Shown here: one piece after another, positions 23,041 to 32,944 of the stretch
Layout of the letters: each line of letters begins with the position of its first letter
How positions within the stretch are numbered: the first letter of the stretch is position 1
Assembly: GCF_001584145.1 (NCBI RefSeq)
Contig: NZ_CP013232.1
Coordinates: 3,038,001 to 3,102,000 of the forward strand
Origin: Collimonas fungivorans
GTDB lineage: Bacteria; Pseudomonadota; Gammaproteobacteria; Burkholderiales; Burkholderiaceae_D
Direction: 5' to 3'
Length of the DNA stretch: 64,000 nucleotides
Notes under the pieces: model-generated
The model's input: only the letters and a program-made list of their open reading frames with translations
Databases searched by the model: none
What the model was told of the DNA's origin: nothing
Translations under genes and position numbers: made by a program

Positions 23041-23796
23041 ATGCCGATTCCGTATTTGAGAAAACTGACTGGCAAGGACCGCAGCCAGCAAGCAAACCGC
23101 CACCTGGCGTTTTTCCTGTCTTTTATCGCCGGCGCGATCAATGCCGGCGGCTTCCTGGCGGTCGGGCAATACACTTCCCACATGTCCGGCATCGTTTCGT
23201 CGATGGCGGACAATCTTGCGCTAGGTTCGCTGGGACTGATGCTGGCAGGCCTGGCTTGCCTGCTGTCGTTCCTGTTCGGCGCCATGACATCCGCATTGCT
23301 GATCAACTGGGGCCGCAGGCAAGACCTGCAGGCGGAGTTCGCGCTGCCTTTGATGCTGGAAGCGGGCCTGCTGCTCGTGTTTGGCCTGCTGGGAGGCAAC
23401 CTGGAGGGTCATAAATGGCTGTTCGTGCCGATGACCGTGATCCTGTTGTGCGCCATCATGGGCTTGCAGAACGCCATCATCACCAAGATTTCCAAAGCCG
23501 AGATCCGCACCACCCACATCACCGGCATGGTCACCGACATCGGCATTGAACTCGGCAAGCTGGTCTACTGGAACCGGCTGGAGCCGGACCGCGGGCGGCC
23601 AGACGTGATCGCCGACCGCGGCAAACTGCGGCTGCTGGCGACCCTGGTCATGCTGTTTTTCAGCGGTGGCCTGGCCGGCGCGCTGGGCTTCAAGCATATC
23701 GGCTTCATCGCGACTGCGGTGCTTGCCGCCACCCTGATGTGCCTGGCGATCGTGCCTATCGTCGATGACTTCCTGAAATTCCGGCGCAACGCATGA
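23041..23796 (+). CDS. DUF1275 (YoaK-type) membrane protein
   Basis: 251 residues, six to seven helices. FLSFIAGAINAGGFLAVGQYTSHMSGI and, in the second half, QNAIITKISKAEIRTTHITGMVTDIGIELG are the two internally repeated motifs of DUF1275/YoaK proteins, whose transport role is not established. Start ATG at 23041 is followed directly by the family's basic N-terminus; the ribosome site is poor. Isolated gene. Confidence 0.85.
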   Translation: MPIPYLRKLTGKDRSQQANRHLAFFLSFIAGAINAGGFLAVGQYTSHMSGIVSSMADNLALGSLGLMLAGLACLLSFLFGAMTSALLINWGRRQDLQAEFALPLMLEAGLLLVFGLLGGNLEGHKWLFVPMTVILLCAIMGLQNAIITKISKAEIRTTHITGMVTDIGIELGKLVYWNRLEPDRGRPDVIADRGKLRLLATLVMLFFSGGLAGALGFKHIGFIATAVLAATLMCLAIVPIVDDFLKFRRNA

Positions 23797-23862
23797 ATCG
23801 GATGCAAGACCTGCCGGTTAATCGGACTTCGATACCGCACAGCCCTTGCATCCCTCATTGTT

Positions 23863-24539
23863 CTATGCAGCTTTCAGAGTGGCGACCTCAGCCAGCGCAG
23901 AGTCAAGCGCGCCCTGCTTTTGTTCAGGCCCCAGGTTGATGCCCTCGGCACGGACAATGGCAAGGTCGGTAACGCCGATGAAAGTGAAGAAGCTCTTCAG
24001 GAACGATTCCTGGTGATCCATGAAAGCCATCGGCGACGCCTCAGAGTAGAACCCGCCGCGCGCCGAAGCGATAATCACCCGCTTGGCGCCGGCCAGGCCT
24101 TCGACGCCTGCCGCGCTGTAGTTGAAGGTCTTGCCGGGAGCCGCCAGGCAATCGATCCATGCTTTCAGCTGGCTTGGAATACCAAAGTTGTACATCGGCG
24201 CACCCACGACAATAATGTCCGCGGCCAGGAATTCATCCAGGGCGACATTGGTCGTGGCGAACTCGGACTGCGCTGAGGCATCCGGCCGGCGCCGCCCTGC
24301 AACGCGGCGGCGATCATGGCGTCGATCTCGCCCGACAGCGCGCCCATTTCATGCAAGCTCGTCAGCTTGGCGAACAGGATGGCTGGCGACTGCTGCGGCA
24401 CAGGCGCCGCCGCCAGGTCGCGGTAAATGAGCTCCAGGCCAGGAGAAGTTTCTTTCAGGCGAGCTACAACGCCGGCTGACAATTGACGGCTGACGGATTG
24501 TGCGCCGGAAATACTGGAATCGATGTGCAAGACTTGCAT
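23863..24539 (-). pseudogene. azoR: FMN-dependent NADH azoreductase, frameshifted
   Basis: ATG at 24539 opens MQVLHIDSSISGAQSVSRQL, the flavodoxin-fold start of AzoR, and runs to about 24290. The rest (SEFATTNVALDEFLAADII, GAPMYNFGIPSQLKAWID, ASARGGFYS) is in the next frame down to 23863. One missing base in the GC-rich stretch 24281..24292 explains the shift; restored, it would be about 226 residues. AzoR reduces quinones and azo compounds with NADH. It is divergent from an HxlR regulator, the usual arrangement for this family. Could be a sequencing error. Confidence 0.85.
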
Positions 24540-24672
24540 GGCTAACCTCGTGATGGAATTTTCAAATGTCGGTACTGGAGCGGCATCAGCCACGCACAGA
24601 TCGACCGTTAGAAACATTTTGTTCGTAGCGCTATGATATGCTGCGTAAAAGATTGCACAAGGAGGCACAATT

Positions 24673-25098
24673 TTGAGCGATACGAACATTCCTGTTCGCG
24701 CTGGGGAGCATCAACACGAGGGATGCCGGGCCGTTGCTGAAACACTTGGCCGCATAGGCGACAAATGGACTGTGATGGTGGTTGGCTCCCTGGCGCAGGG
24801 ACCGATGCGCTACAACCACATCCTGCGTGCGGTGGAAGGCATATCGCAACGCATGCTGACCTTGACCCTGAAAGGCCTGGAGCAGGACGGCCTGGTTACC
24901 CGCACCATGTACCCGACCATACCGCCGCGCGTCGACTATGAACTGACCGAGCTCGGACGCCTGCTGATTGTGCCCTTGCAGTCGCTGTATGACTGGGCAA
25001 CGCAACACCGGCCGGCGATGCTGGCGGCGCGCGAGGCGTTCGCCGAGAAGGAGCGCGAGGCTGCGTCGCAACGAGCCCGCTTCACCGCGCCAAAATAA
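24673..25098 (+). CDS. HxlR-family transcriptional regulator
   Basis: 141 residues, a winged helix-turn-helix. CRAVAETLGRIGDKWTVMVVGSL, RYNHILRAVEGISQRMLTLTLKGLEQDGLV and PPRVDYELTELG are the HxlR/YodB/HypR signatures; Cys near 18 sits where redox-sensing members have their thiol. It probably controls the divergent azoreductase in response to quinones or electrophiles. Start is TTG at 24673 with GGAGG seven bases upstream; no ATG or GTG lies close by in frame. Confidence 0.9.
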   Translation: MSDTNIPVRAGEHQHEGCRAVAETLGRIGDKWTVMVVGSLAQGPMRYNHILRAVEGISQRMLTLTLKGLEQDGLVTRTMYPTIPPRVDYELTELGRLLIVPLQSLYDWATQHRPAMLAAREAFAEKEREAASQRARFTAPK

Positions 25099-25178
25099 AT
25101 CATGAGATGACTGCTGCCTGTCTCGTCCCTACCAGCCGGCAGCAGTCACGGAATCAACCAAACTTTTTAAGGATTGCC

Positions 25179-25679
25179 ATGTTCGCTTCGCTTACCGCCG
25201 AAATTGATGTCGACTACACTCTGCTGGCGCGCCAGGCCGCCAGTCTTCTTGAAGATGAGCGCAACCAGACGGCCAACGCCGCACAGTTTTCCGCATTCAT
25301 CTACCAGTCGCTGGCCGACCTGAACTGGGCCGGCTTCTATTGGGTCAAGCCAGCCAAAAAGGCGAATGGCGAGGAATTGCTGATCGGACCGTTCCAGGGC
25401 AAGGTGGCTTGCGCCAGGATTGCGTTCGGCAAAGGCGTGTGCGGCACCGCAGCCGCGGAACGCCGAGCCATCCTGGTGCCGGACGTGCATGCGTTTGCCG
25501 GCCACATCGCCTGCGATGCGGCATCGAACTCGGAAATTGTCATTCCGGTCATTAAAGACGGGCAGCTATACGGCGTACTCGATATCGACAGCCCCACACT
25601 GAATCGCTTCCGGCCTGAGGACCTGCAGGGGCTGGAGATGCTGCTTGCATTGTTCGTTGCGGCGACCGATTTCGATTAG
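25179..25679 (+). CDS. msrC: Free methionine-(R)-sulfoxide reductase (GAF domain)
   Basis: 166 residues, a single GAF domain. The three cysteines of fRMsr enzymes are present: Cys78 (VACARI), Cys88 (GVCGTAA) and Cys112 (HIACDAAS), plus NWAGFYW near the start. It reduces free L-methionine-(R)-sulfoxide with thioredoxin in the cytoplasm. ATG at 25179 has AAGGA upstream; the open frame before it does not match the family. Confidence 0.92.
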   Translation: MFASLTAEIDVDYTLLARQAASLLEDERNQTANAAQFSAFIYQSLADLNWAGFYWVKPAKKANGEELLIGPFQGKVACARIAFGKGVCGTAAAERRAILVPDVHAFAGHIACDAASNSEIVIPVIKDGQLYGVLDIDSPTLNRFRPEDLQGLEMLLALFVAATDFD

Positions 25680-25681
25680 GT

Positions 25682-27123
25682 TCAGACCGTCTTGATGAAC
25701 AGCGCAACCAGCTTACGCGTCAAGCCGGTGTAGGGTGGATAGAACATCTTGGCCAGCATGATGCGGGTGCGCACCACTGCCCTCTCATGCGAAAACGCCA
25801 GGAAACCATAGTGGCCGTGGGCGCTGCCGATGCCGGAATTGTTGACGCCGCCGAACGGCAGGTTGCCGTGCAAAAACTGCACCACGCAATGGTTGATGCA
25901 GGCGCCGCCCGAGGTCGTCTGCTGCATCACCTTGGCGATATTCGCCTGTTTGCGGCTCCAGATGTACAGCGCCAAGGGCTTGGGTTCGGCATTGATGCGC
26001 GCAATCACCGTATCCACCTGGTCGTAGCCGATCACCGGCAGCAGCGGCCCGAAAATTTCCTCGCTCATGATCTTGGCGTCGTCCGGAATCCCGTCCAGCA
26101 GCGTTGGCGCAATATAACGCTGGGCTTCATCGACTGCGCCGCCGGTAATTACTCGCGCGCCACGCGCGGTGGCGTCGTCCAGCAGAGTCTTGACGCGCGC
26201 AGTGTGGCGCTGGTTGACGATGCGCGCCAGGCTGGCGCTGCCGGCTTGCTCCGCGCCCTTGCCATAGGCGCTCTCCAGCGCCGCTACGCAGTGCCCGAGG
26301 AAAGCTTCCTTGACGCTGGCGTGCACATAGATGTGGTCGGGGCGATGCAGGTCTGGCCGTTGTTGGTGAATTTGGCCCACAGAATATTTTGCGCCGCTGC
26401 CTGCAGGTCGGCCGTCTCATCGACGATGGTGGGCGACTTGCCGCCCAGTTCCAGCGTGACGCTGGTCAGGTGTTTGGCTGCCGCCGCCATGACGATCTTG
26501 CCGACGGCCGGCGAGCCGGTGAAAAAGATATGGTCGAAAGGCAGCTCCAGCAACGCCTGGGCAACCGGCGCATCGCCCTCGAACAGCGCCACTTCGTCTT
26601 CAGCGAATACTTCCCGGATGATCTTGCCTATGACGGCCGAAGCATGCGGCGTCATTTCCGACGGCTTGAGGATCACCGTATTGCCCGCCGCCAGCGCTGA
26701 CACCAGCGGCCCCAGGCTCAGGTTCACCGGATAATTCCAGGGCGCCACGATCAATACCCGTCCCTTGGGCTCGTACTGGGTATACCCGGAAGTGCCGGCC
26801 ATCATGCGCGATGGCCAGACTTTCTTCGGTTTCATCCAGCGCCCCAGCTTGCGGATGGCGTCGTTGGCCTCGGCGATCACAGGCAGGATTTCGCTTAACT
26901 CCACCTCGACCGCCGGTTTCCCGAAATCGGCAAAGCCGGCGGCAATCACTTCATCCTTGTGCGCCAGCAGCGCGCTCTTCAATTTCCTGATTTTCTGCAG
27001 GCGCTCGGCCTTGCCTGACTGACGCAGGCGCAGCGCGGTGCCCCCCTGGGCATCGAATACGCGCCGGATCTCCAGCTGGGTCTGGTCGAATTCGATGCCG
27101 GCCGGAGTTGTCATGGTGTTCAT
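25682..27123 (-). pseudogene. Class 3-type (coniferyl) aldehyde dehydrogenase, frameshifted
   Basis: ATG at 27123 begins a normal NAD(P)-dependent aldehyde dehydrogenase: [42 protein letters not shown], and catalytic Cys in NNGQTCIAP. The frame then shifts at 26338..26343, inside a run of four G on the plus strand. [12 protein letters not shown] to SGIGSAHGHYGFLAFSHER and the end at 25682 lie in another frame. One missing G/C (CCCCG to CCCCGG) would restore about 480 residues. The break comes just after the catalytic Cys, so a truncated product would lack the C-terminal half of the enzyme. Real mutation or sequencing error. Confidence 0.88.
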
Positions 27124-27725
27124 TGCTTGCCTTTGACAAAAGCATTTGTATCCGGCAATTAAAGCACATTGCCTATTCCAAAGGACGATCTTTTACTTGA
27201 GCGCCGCCTCCACTTTATGGGCGTTTTAGTCGTTAGTTTTTACAAAAAATAATGATATTCAATAAAAATATTTAATTCACCAATAATTGCTTATTAGTCC
27301 ATTAAATTTCCCAATGCTCTTTTAAAAACATCTTTCATTAGTATTAATTTGTATCTAATTTGATTTGATTATCAAATAACGCACGACAAATACGAATGAC
27401 AATCAAGGTAACATTTATTGCCTAATAGAAATTTATTTATCATATTTTTCTTCAAAATAGTGCCGATAGGAAAATAAAACAACAAAAAAACCAACGAAAA
27501 AGTTAAATATTTCAAGCGCGTTACATCACGCGACAGATTGATACAAAATGAAATAACAGCACCCCAAGCATGGTCATTATCGGGGTGCTGTTCGTCATCC
27601 GGACATACGCTGTCCGCGCTGACGGCACTGGAAACCCTTGCTTTACAGATGGCTTATCCGGCCACCTGTAACAAAGCATGAAGCGAAATCGATCATTTCC
27701 TTACCAAAGATGGAGACTTTCCCAG
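27124..27725 (+). promoter_or_regulatory. AT-rich leader of the TonB receptor with two hairpins
   Basis: About 27230..27540 is strikingly AT-rich and has no gene. Next, AACAGCACCCC / GGGGTGCTGTT (27555..27565 with 27582..27592) form a perfect 11-base stem with a 16-base loop and no T-tract. A second structure, TGCTTTACAGATGGC with GCCACCTGTAACAAAGCA (27639..27678), is a near-perfect stem ending about 48 bases before the ATG. Together they suggest a structured 5' leader or a terminator and attenuator; no known riboswitch was recognised. Confidence 0.45.
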
Positions 27726-30410
27726 ATGAAGAAAACAGTTTTGGCATCAACCCTCGCAGCAATCGGCCTCATCCACCTGCCCCTCGCCTTCGGCGCTGAC
27801 CAACCCGCCGCTCCCGTTCCCGAGAATCTTGAACGCATTACCATAACCGGCTCAAACATTTCACGCGTCAACAAGGAAGGCCCGACCGCAGTGGAAATCA
27901 TCAAACGCGACGCGATTGAAAAATCCGGCGCCAGCACCGTGGTTGAGCTGCTGAGCAAGATGCCGTCGGTTTCCGTGGAATTGAGCGGCAATGACAATAA
28001 CTCATTCGCCAAGGGAGCTGCTTCGGTGGCTTTGCGCGGCCTGGGCGCCAAATACACCTTGATATTGTTGAACGGCCGCCGCCTGGCCAATTACGGCTTT
28101 GCCAATAACGCAGAAGATACCTTTGTCGACCTCAACAGTTTGCCGCTGGCGGCGATCGAATCGGTCGAAATCCTGCGTGACGGCGCCTCCGCCATTTACG
28201 GCTCCGATGCCGTCGCCGGCGTGATCAACTTCAAAACCAAGCGCAACTACCAAGGCATCGAAACCACAGCAAATCTTGGCACGAATGAAAAAGGCGACGG
28301 CGGCACGGCCGGCGCCAGCATCACCGCAGGCTGGGGCGACCTGGATAAAGATGGACAAAATCTGCTGCTGACAGTCGACGTACTGCGCCGCAATCCCTTA
28401 TCCAGCGACAAACACGACGCTACCGCCAATCGCGACTTCAGTCGTTTTGGGGGTGGCGACAGCCGAAGCATAAACCGCTACCTGGGCAGCCTGAACGACC
28501 TTACCACTGCCGAACCGGGCATCCCGATACCCGGCTGCCGCGGCACCGTTGGCATCAGCGCAGGCACAGGTGATACACGCTGTTTCACTAATCCCGTGGT
28601 GCGTTTGTCGCCAAAAGTGCTGCGCGGCGGTATTTCAGCGATTTTTACCAAACGGCTCAACGGCCGCGACGAATTATTTGGCGAAGCCTCATATAGCCAC
28701 AGCGAAAGCACCACTGAACGAGGCCTCCCGCAATTTGACAGCGCATTCATTGGCAAGACCGCTGGCTCGACCAATCCGGGCCTTGCCAACTTGCCTGGCC
28801 CCAGCGCAGACGGTTCACTGCAAGGCTTTACACCCGGCGACCAGTTGCGCCTGTACCGCGGCATTTACGAAGCTGCCCCACAACAAAGTAAAGTGACCAG
28901 CGACAGTGTGCGCCTGGTAGGTGGTTGGCGTGGCGAAATCGGCCGCTGGGACAGCGAGGCAGCCATCAGCCTCAATCAGAACCGCCTCAAAGAAACCGGC
29001 TCGAATGCCGTCTTGAAAGATGTATCGTCGGCATCGCTGCAAAGCGGCTTGCTCGGCAATGGCGGCTATGATCCCTTTGCTTATTGGAATCCAGCCAGCG
29101 TGGTCAATCCACTGCTGACCACTACCGAGCGGGTGGCAACATCGCGGCTAGGAACCATTGACTGGAAAATGTCGGCGCCAGACTTGTTTTCGTTCAATGG
29201 CGCACCGGTCGGGTTTGCCTGGGGCGCGCAAGCCGGGCATGAATCCATCGACGACCAACCGGATCCGCTGGCTGTCGCGGGACAGATCACCAATCTGGGC
29301 GCCAACAGCAGCAAAGCCAGCCGCTCTGTCTATTCGCTGTATGGCGAGTTCAATGTCCCGCTGATGAAACAGGTCGAAATGCAACTGGCGTTGCGCGGCG
29401 ATCACTATAGCGACTTCGGCAATTCAATCAATCCCAAAATTGCATTAGCGTGGAGACCGTCAGATCAGATCTTGCTGCGCGGTTCGGCCACTACCTCGTT
29501 CAAGGCGCCGACATTGCCAGAGATTGCATCAACCACGACCGCCTATACCACGGTAGCCGACCGTGCCCGTTGCGGTCCGCTCGGGTATGTCGGGGCCAAT
29601 TGCAGCTATAGTCCCAGAGTTTACCTACAAGGCAATCCGGATCTGAAGGCTGAAAAAGCCAACAACTATTCGTTTGGCGTTGTATGGCAGCCAATCAGGG
29701 ACCTGTCGGCATCGCTGGACTGGTATGGAATCAAACAGCGCAACACGATCCAGTCGCTCGATCCGCAATACATCCTGGACAACGAGGACATCATTCCCGG
29801 TTATGCAGCGTTGATTGGCCGCGATCCGCGCAATGCGGCGCTGGAAGCGCGTAATCCGGGACTCAACAAGGGGCGGATCAGCAGCATCACTTCTCCCTAT
29901 ATTAACGTGGGCAGAACAGATCTTCAGGGTCTTGACCTGGATGTGAAATATGATATCGCTCTCGGCAGCTGGGGCAAGCTCAAATTCCGTGAGGTCAACA
30001 ACTATACGCTGAGCTTCAAGCAAAGCACCACGCCGGGAGCCGGTCCGGTGAGCAGGCTGGATTCGCTCAATCATCCAAGGTGGAGCAATTCCTTCCGCAC
30101 GGCATACGAATATGCCGGCAACGAATTGGCATTCACCGCCAGAACTTACGCCAGCACCCGCAATATCGACGACCCGACCCACTCCCAGGATCCTGCCATC
30201 ACGAATGCGCGCGTGCCGTCATACACTGTGTGGGATATGAACTTCAACACCAAGCTGATGAGAAATCTGACATTAAACTTCGGCGTCAACAACCTGTTTG
30301 ACAAGGCCCCGGTATATGCAAATACGGCCTACAAGGATGACTTCGTGCAAAACCAGAACGACCTGGTAGGACGCTACATCTACGCCAACATGCGCTACCA
30401 GTTCCAATAA
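27726..30410 (+). CDS. TonB-dependent outer-membrane receptor
   Basis: 894 residues. Signal peptide MKKTVLASTLAAIGLIHLPLAFGA, then LERITITGSNISR, a TonB-box/plug entry, and a plug domain with VALRGLGAKYTLILLNGRRLA and VEILRDGASAIYGSDAVAGVINFKTKR. A 22-strand barrel follows (NPDLKAEKANNYSFGVVWQP near the end) and the last residue is aromatic-flanked (MRYQFQ). The N-terminus resembles receptors for sugars, peptides or vitamins more than classical siderophore receptors, but the ligand is unknown. GGAGAC lies upstream of this ATG; an earlier in-frame ATG at 27678 would add 16 residues before the signal peptide. Confidence 0.92.
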   Translation: MKKTVLASTLAAIGLIHLPLAFGADQPAAPVPENLERITITGSNISRVNKEGPTAVEIIKRDAIEKSGASTVVELLSKMPSVSVELSGNDNNSFAKGAASVALRGLGAKYTLILLNGRRLANYGFANNAEDTFVDLNSLPLAAIESVEILRDGASAIYGSDAVAGVINFKTKRNYQGIETTANLGTNEKGDGGTAGASITAGWGDLDKDGQNLLLTVDVLRRNPLSSDKHDATANRDFSRFGGGDSRSINRYLGSLNDLTTAEPGIPIPGCRGTVGISAGTGDTRCFTNPVVRLSPKVLRGGISAIFTKRLNGRDELFGEASYSHSESTTERGLPQFDSAFIGKTAGSTNPGLANLPGPSADGSLQGFTPGDQLRLYRGIYEAAPQQSKVTSDSVRLVGGWRGEIGRWDSEAAISLNQNRLKETGSNAVLKDVSSASLQSGLLGNGGYDPFAYWNPASVVNPLLTTTERVATSRLGTIDWKMSAPDLFSFNGAPVGFAWGAQAGHESIDDQPDPLAVAGQITNLGANSSKASRSVYSLYGEFNVPLMKQVEMQLALRGDHYSDFGNSINPKIALAWRPSDQILLRGSATTSFKAPTLPEIASTTTAYTTVADRARCGPLGYVGANCSYSPRVYLQGNPDLKAEKANNYSFGVVWQPIRDLSASLDWYGIKQRNTIQSLDPQYILDNEDIIPGYAALIGRDPRNAALEARNPGLNKGRISSITSPYINVGRTDLQGLDLDVKYDIALGSWGKLKFREVNNYTLSFKQSTTPGAGPVSRLDSLNHPRWSNSFRTAYEYAGNELAFTARTYASTRNIDDPTHSQDPAITNARVPSYTVWDMNFNTKLMRNLTLNFGVNNLFDKAPVYANTAYKDDFVQNQNDLVGRYIYANMRYQFQ

Positions 30411-30426
30411 GCAGCGTTAACAAAAA

Positions 30427-30451
30427 CGGGCTTCACGCAATGTGAAGCCCG
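30427..30451. terminator. Terminator hairpin after the TonB receptor
   Basis: Perfect ten-base stem CGGGCTTCAC / GTGAAGCCCG with a five-base loop, 16 bases after the stop, between convergent genes. No T-tract on the plus strand; on the minus strand TTTTTG follows the stem, so it may serve mainly mgtC. Confidence 0.7.
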
Positions 30452-30479
30452 CCTCAATACTTCAGCCGACAATCCGCAT

Positions 30480-31160
30480 CTACGGCAAACGGATTTCACT
30501 CACTTCATGCACATCCGGCAGCGCTTTCAGCTTGACCAGGATGACATCGAATTCGCTAGGCAGCACACGCAGCAACGCCACGGTGACTTCTTCGATATCG
30601 GCGTCGTTGGCGTTCTGCTCGACGATGAACTGCTCGATCTGCGCCGTGCCCTTGTCGAGCAGCTGGCCGAACATCTGGAAAGTCATGGCGCCGCGCCGCA
30701 CCACCAGCCGCACCTCGCGCCGCTGGCGTGCCACGAAGAAGCGTTTTTCCAGAGGCTTGAGGCCGGCCAGGATGATCAGGATGATCAGCGTCGCCGCCGC
30801 CGCTGCGATGTAAAGACCGCCGCCTACCGCCAGCCCCACTGCCGCCACTGACCACAGGCTGGCGGCAGTCGTCAGGCCACGGATCACCTCGCCGCGCAGC
30901 AGGATCGAGCCGGCGCCGAGGAAACCGATGCCGGACACCACTTGGGCCGCCATCCGCGACGGATCCAGCGCAATCCCCGGCTTGCCCACCACCTCCTGGA
31001 AACCGTAGGCCGAGACGATCATCACCAGCGCAGAGCCGACGCACACCAACATGTGCGTGCGCAGGCCGGCGGCCCAGGATAAACGTTCGCGGTCGAAGCC
31101 GATGACACTGCCCAGGGCCGCGGCTATCAGCAGCCGGATAATCATTTCAACCTGATCCAA
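30480..31160 (-). CDS. MgtC/SapB-family membrane protein
   Basis: 226 residues. LIAAALGSVIGFDRE, GLRTHMLVCVGSALVM, GIGFLGAGSILL and GLTTAASLW are the conserved helices of MgtC. A C-terminal soluble domain (about 150-226) resembles the ACT-like domain of some family members. MgtC proteins influence Mg2+ homeostasis and inhibit F-ATP synthase in Salmonella; in soil bacteria the role is less clear. No magnesium transporter is adjacent. Confidence 0.88.
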   Translation of the reverse strand: MDQVEMIIRLLIAAALGSVIGFDRERLSWAAGLRTHMLVCVGSALVMIVSAYGFQEVVGKPGIALDPSRMAAQVVSGIGFLGAGSILLRGEVIRGLTTAASLWSVAAVGLAVGGGLYIAAAAATLIILIILAGLKPLEKRFFVARQRREVRLVVRRGAMTFQMFGQLLDKGTAQIEQFIVEQNANDADIEEVTVALLRVLPSEFDVILVKLKALPDVHEVSEIRLP

Positions 31161-31195
31161 TTATTCTTCCTCCTGTAAATAGTGTTGGCGGCGGC

Positions 31196-32866
31196 CTATG
31201 CCAGATCCAGGGTATTGGTCAGGTCGCCCAGCGGCGCCAGGCGGTTATCCCGGAACGCCTGGTCGCGCGCCACCAGAGCATCGAGTTTGCGCAAGCCGTG
31301 CAGGCGGGTAATGAAACGCATGATCGAGGTGGTGTCGTACACAGTGTGGTCGACAAACCCTTTTTTTGCATATGGCGAAATGACGGTGGCCGGAATCCGC
31401 GAACCCGGTCCCCAGCGGTCGCCCTTGGGCGGCGCCACATGGTCCCACCAGCCGCCATTCTCATCGTGGGTGACGATCACCACCATGTGCTGCCATTGCG
31501 GCCCGCGCTGCAAGTGGGCGATGACGTTGGCAATATGGCGGTCGCCCGACTCGACATCGGCATAACCCGCATGCAGGTTCAGGTTGCCCTGCGGTTTATA
31601 AAAACTCACTGCCGGCAAACGCCCTGCGTCGATCTCTGCCAGGAATTTGTTGGTGGCCGGATCGTCGCCCAGTCCGGCGTCTTTCAGGTGGGCCTCGCGC
31701 AACGCCGTGCCGGGAGCAAAGCTCTTGAAGTAGTTGAACGGCTGGTGATGGTACTGGAAATTCGGCACGGCATCGTCGTTCGCCTTGCCTTCCAGCGCGG
31801 CCTGCCAGGCGCCGGCATACCAGGCCCAGCTGATATCCTTTTCCGACAGGCGGTCGCCTATGGTTGCATAGGTTTGCGGCGGCAGCACCATCGGATCGTC
31901 GACGTTGGCGTAAGCCGCATCGCCGCCCATGGCCGGTTTCACAAAACTCGGCTGGTATGGCGGCGCCATGGTGTTGACGGCGTAGCCGTCCGGCGTGATG
32001 GCGCGGTCGCGCAGGAATTTCGGCGGGCCATCGATGGCCGAGGCCGGATTCTTGTCATCCAGTTTCAGGCGCGTGCCTTTGGGATCGTCACCCTCCACGG
32101 TCGCCACGTTGTGGCGCGCCGGGCTGTTGTGGACGTCGGGATAAAAAGGCGTCTGCCCGGAAACCAGGAAGATGTGGTTGAGATAGGAACCGCCGAAGGC
32201 TGACATGAAAAAATTGTCGCACAGGGTATATTGCTCGGCCAGCTTCCACAGCCGCAGCTTGCTGGCGGTTTCACCGTAGTGGCCCATGGTCAGGCCGCCG
32301 GAATCGGCCCAGGCGACGAACTGGTCGTTCTTGCCGCCGTTGATCTGCATCTGGTTCTGGTAAAACTTGTGCCACAGATCGCGCGTGATCACGCCCTGCG
32401 GCAGAGGTTTGCCATGGCGGTCGCTCAGTTTGAACGGTGCGTTCGGCAGGCCACTGATCTGGTCTTCGGCAATCATGTAGCGCTGGCCGCCGACTTCCTG
32501 CGCCTGCGGCACCAGGCCGCCCCAGATCTTGGGCAGCTGCGCCAGCGGCGTCTTGCCGTCGCGGTCCAGCTGGGTGTAGCGCGCTTGCATAGTTTGAGAT
32601 AGCGGCCTCTGCACGCCGGGGAAATTGCCGTACAGGTTATTGAAACTGCGGTTCTCGGCGTAGATCACCACTACATGCTTGATGGCCGATTGCAGCTTCT
32701 GGTCCAGCAGTTTTTCCTGGGTTGCAGCGGCGATCTGCTGGTTGCCGTCGCTGGCGCAGTCAGACAGCGCCAGGCTGGCGCCAGCCGCAACCACGGTGCC
32801 GAGGAAACGGCGCCGCGTGAAACCGGCGCCCTCGTCTTCTTCTATCAATTCCGGTTTTTCGTTCAT
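31196..32866 (-). CDS. Tat-exported acid phosphatase / phosphoesterase (AcpA-like)
   Basis: 556 residues. Tat signal TRRRFLGTVVAAGASLAL (17-34) with a Cys soon after, then an alkaline-phosphatase-superfamily phosphoesterase domain: HVVVIYAENRSFNNLYGNFPG (first metal site, ENRSF as in phospholipase C and AcpA), AFGGSYLNHIFLVSG, and VTHDENGGWWDHV (second metal site). Family members hydrolyse phosphomonoesters or phospholipid headgroups in the periplasm. The Francisella AcpA-type acid phosphatase is the closest description from motifs. The twin-arginine signal predicts folded export. Confidence 0.87.
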   Translation of the reverse strand: MNEKPELIEEDEGAGFTRRRFLGTVVAAGASLALSDCASDGNQQIAAATQEKLLDQKLQSAIKHVVVIYAENRSFNNLYGNFPGVQRPLSQTMQARYTQLDRDGKTPLAQLPKIWGGLVPQAQEVGGQRYMIAEDQISGLPNAPFKLSDRHGKPLPQGVITRDLWHKFYQNQMQINGGKNDQFVAWADSGGLTMGHYGETASKLRLWKLAEQYTLCDNFFMSAFGGSYLNHIFLVSGQTPFYPDVHNSPARHNVATVEGDDPKGTRLKLDDKNPASAIDGPPKFLRDRAITPDGYAVNTMAPPYQPSFVKPAMGGDAAYANVDDPMVLPPQTYATIGDRLSEKDISWAWYAGAWQAALEGKANDDAVPNFQYHHQPFNYFKSFAPGTALREAHLKDAGLGDDPATNKFLAEIDAGRLPAVSFYKPQGNLNLHAGYADVESGDRHIANVIAHLQRGPQWQHMVVIVTHDENGGWWDHVAPPKGDRWGPGSRIPATVISPYAKKGFVDHTVYDTTSIMRFITRLHGLRKLDALVARDQAFRDNRLAPLGDLTNTLDLA

Positions 32867-32944
32867 GCGCAGTTTCAGTTTCTTGATGTTGGTTTGCAGC
32901 CTGCCATGTTAGCAGCAGACGTTCATCTTTTGCTCATGAAACCG

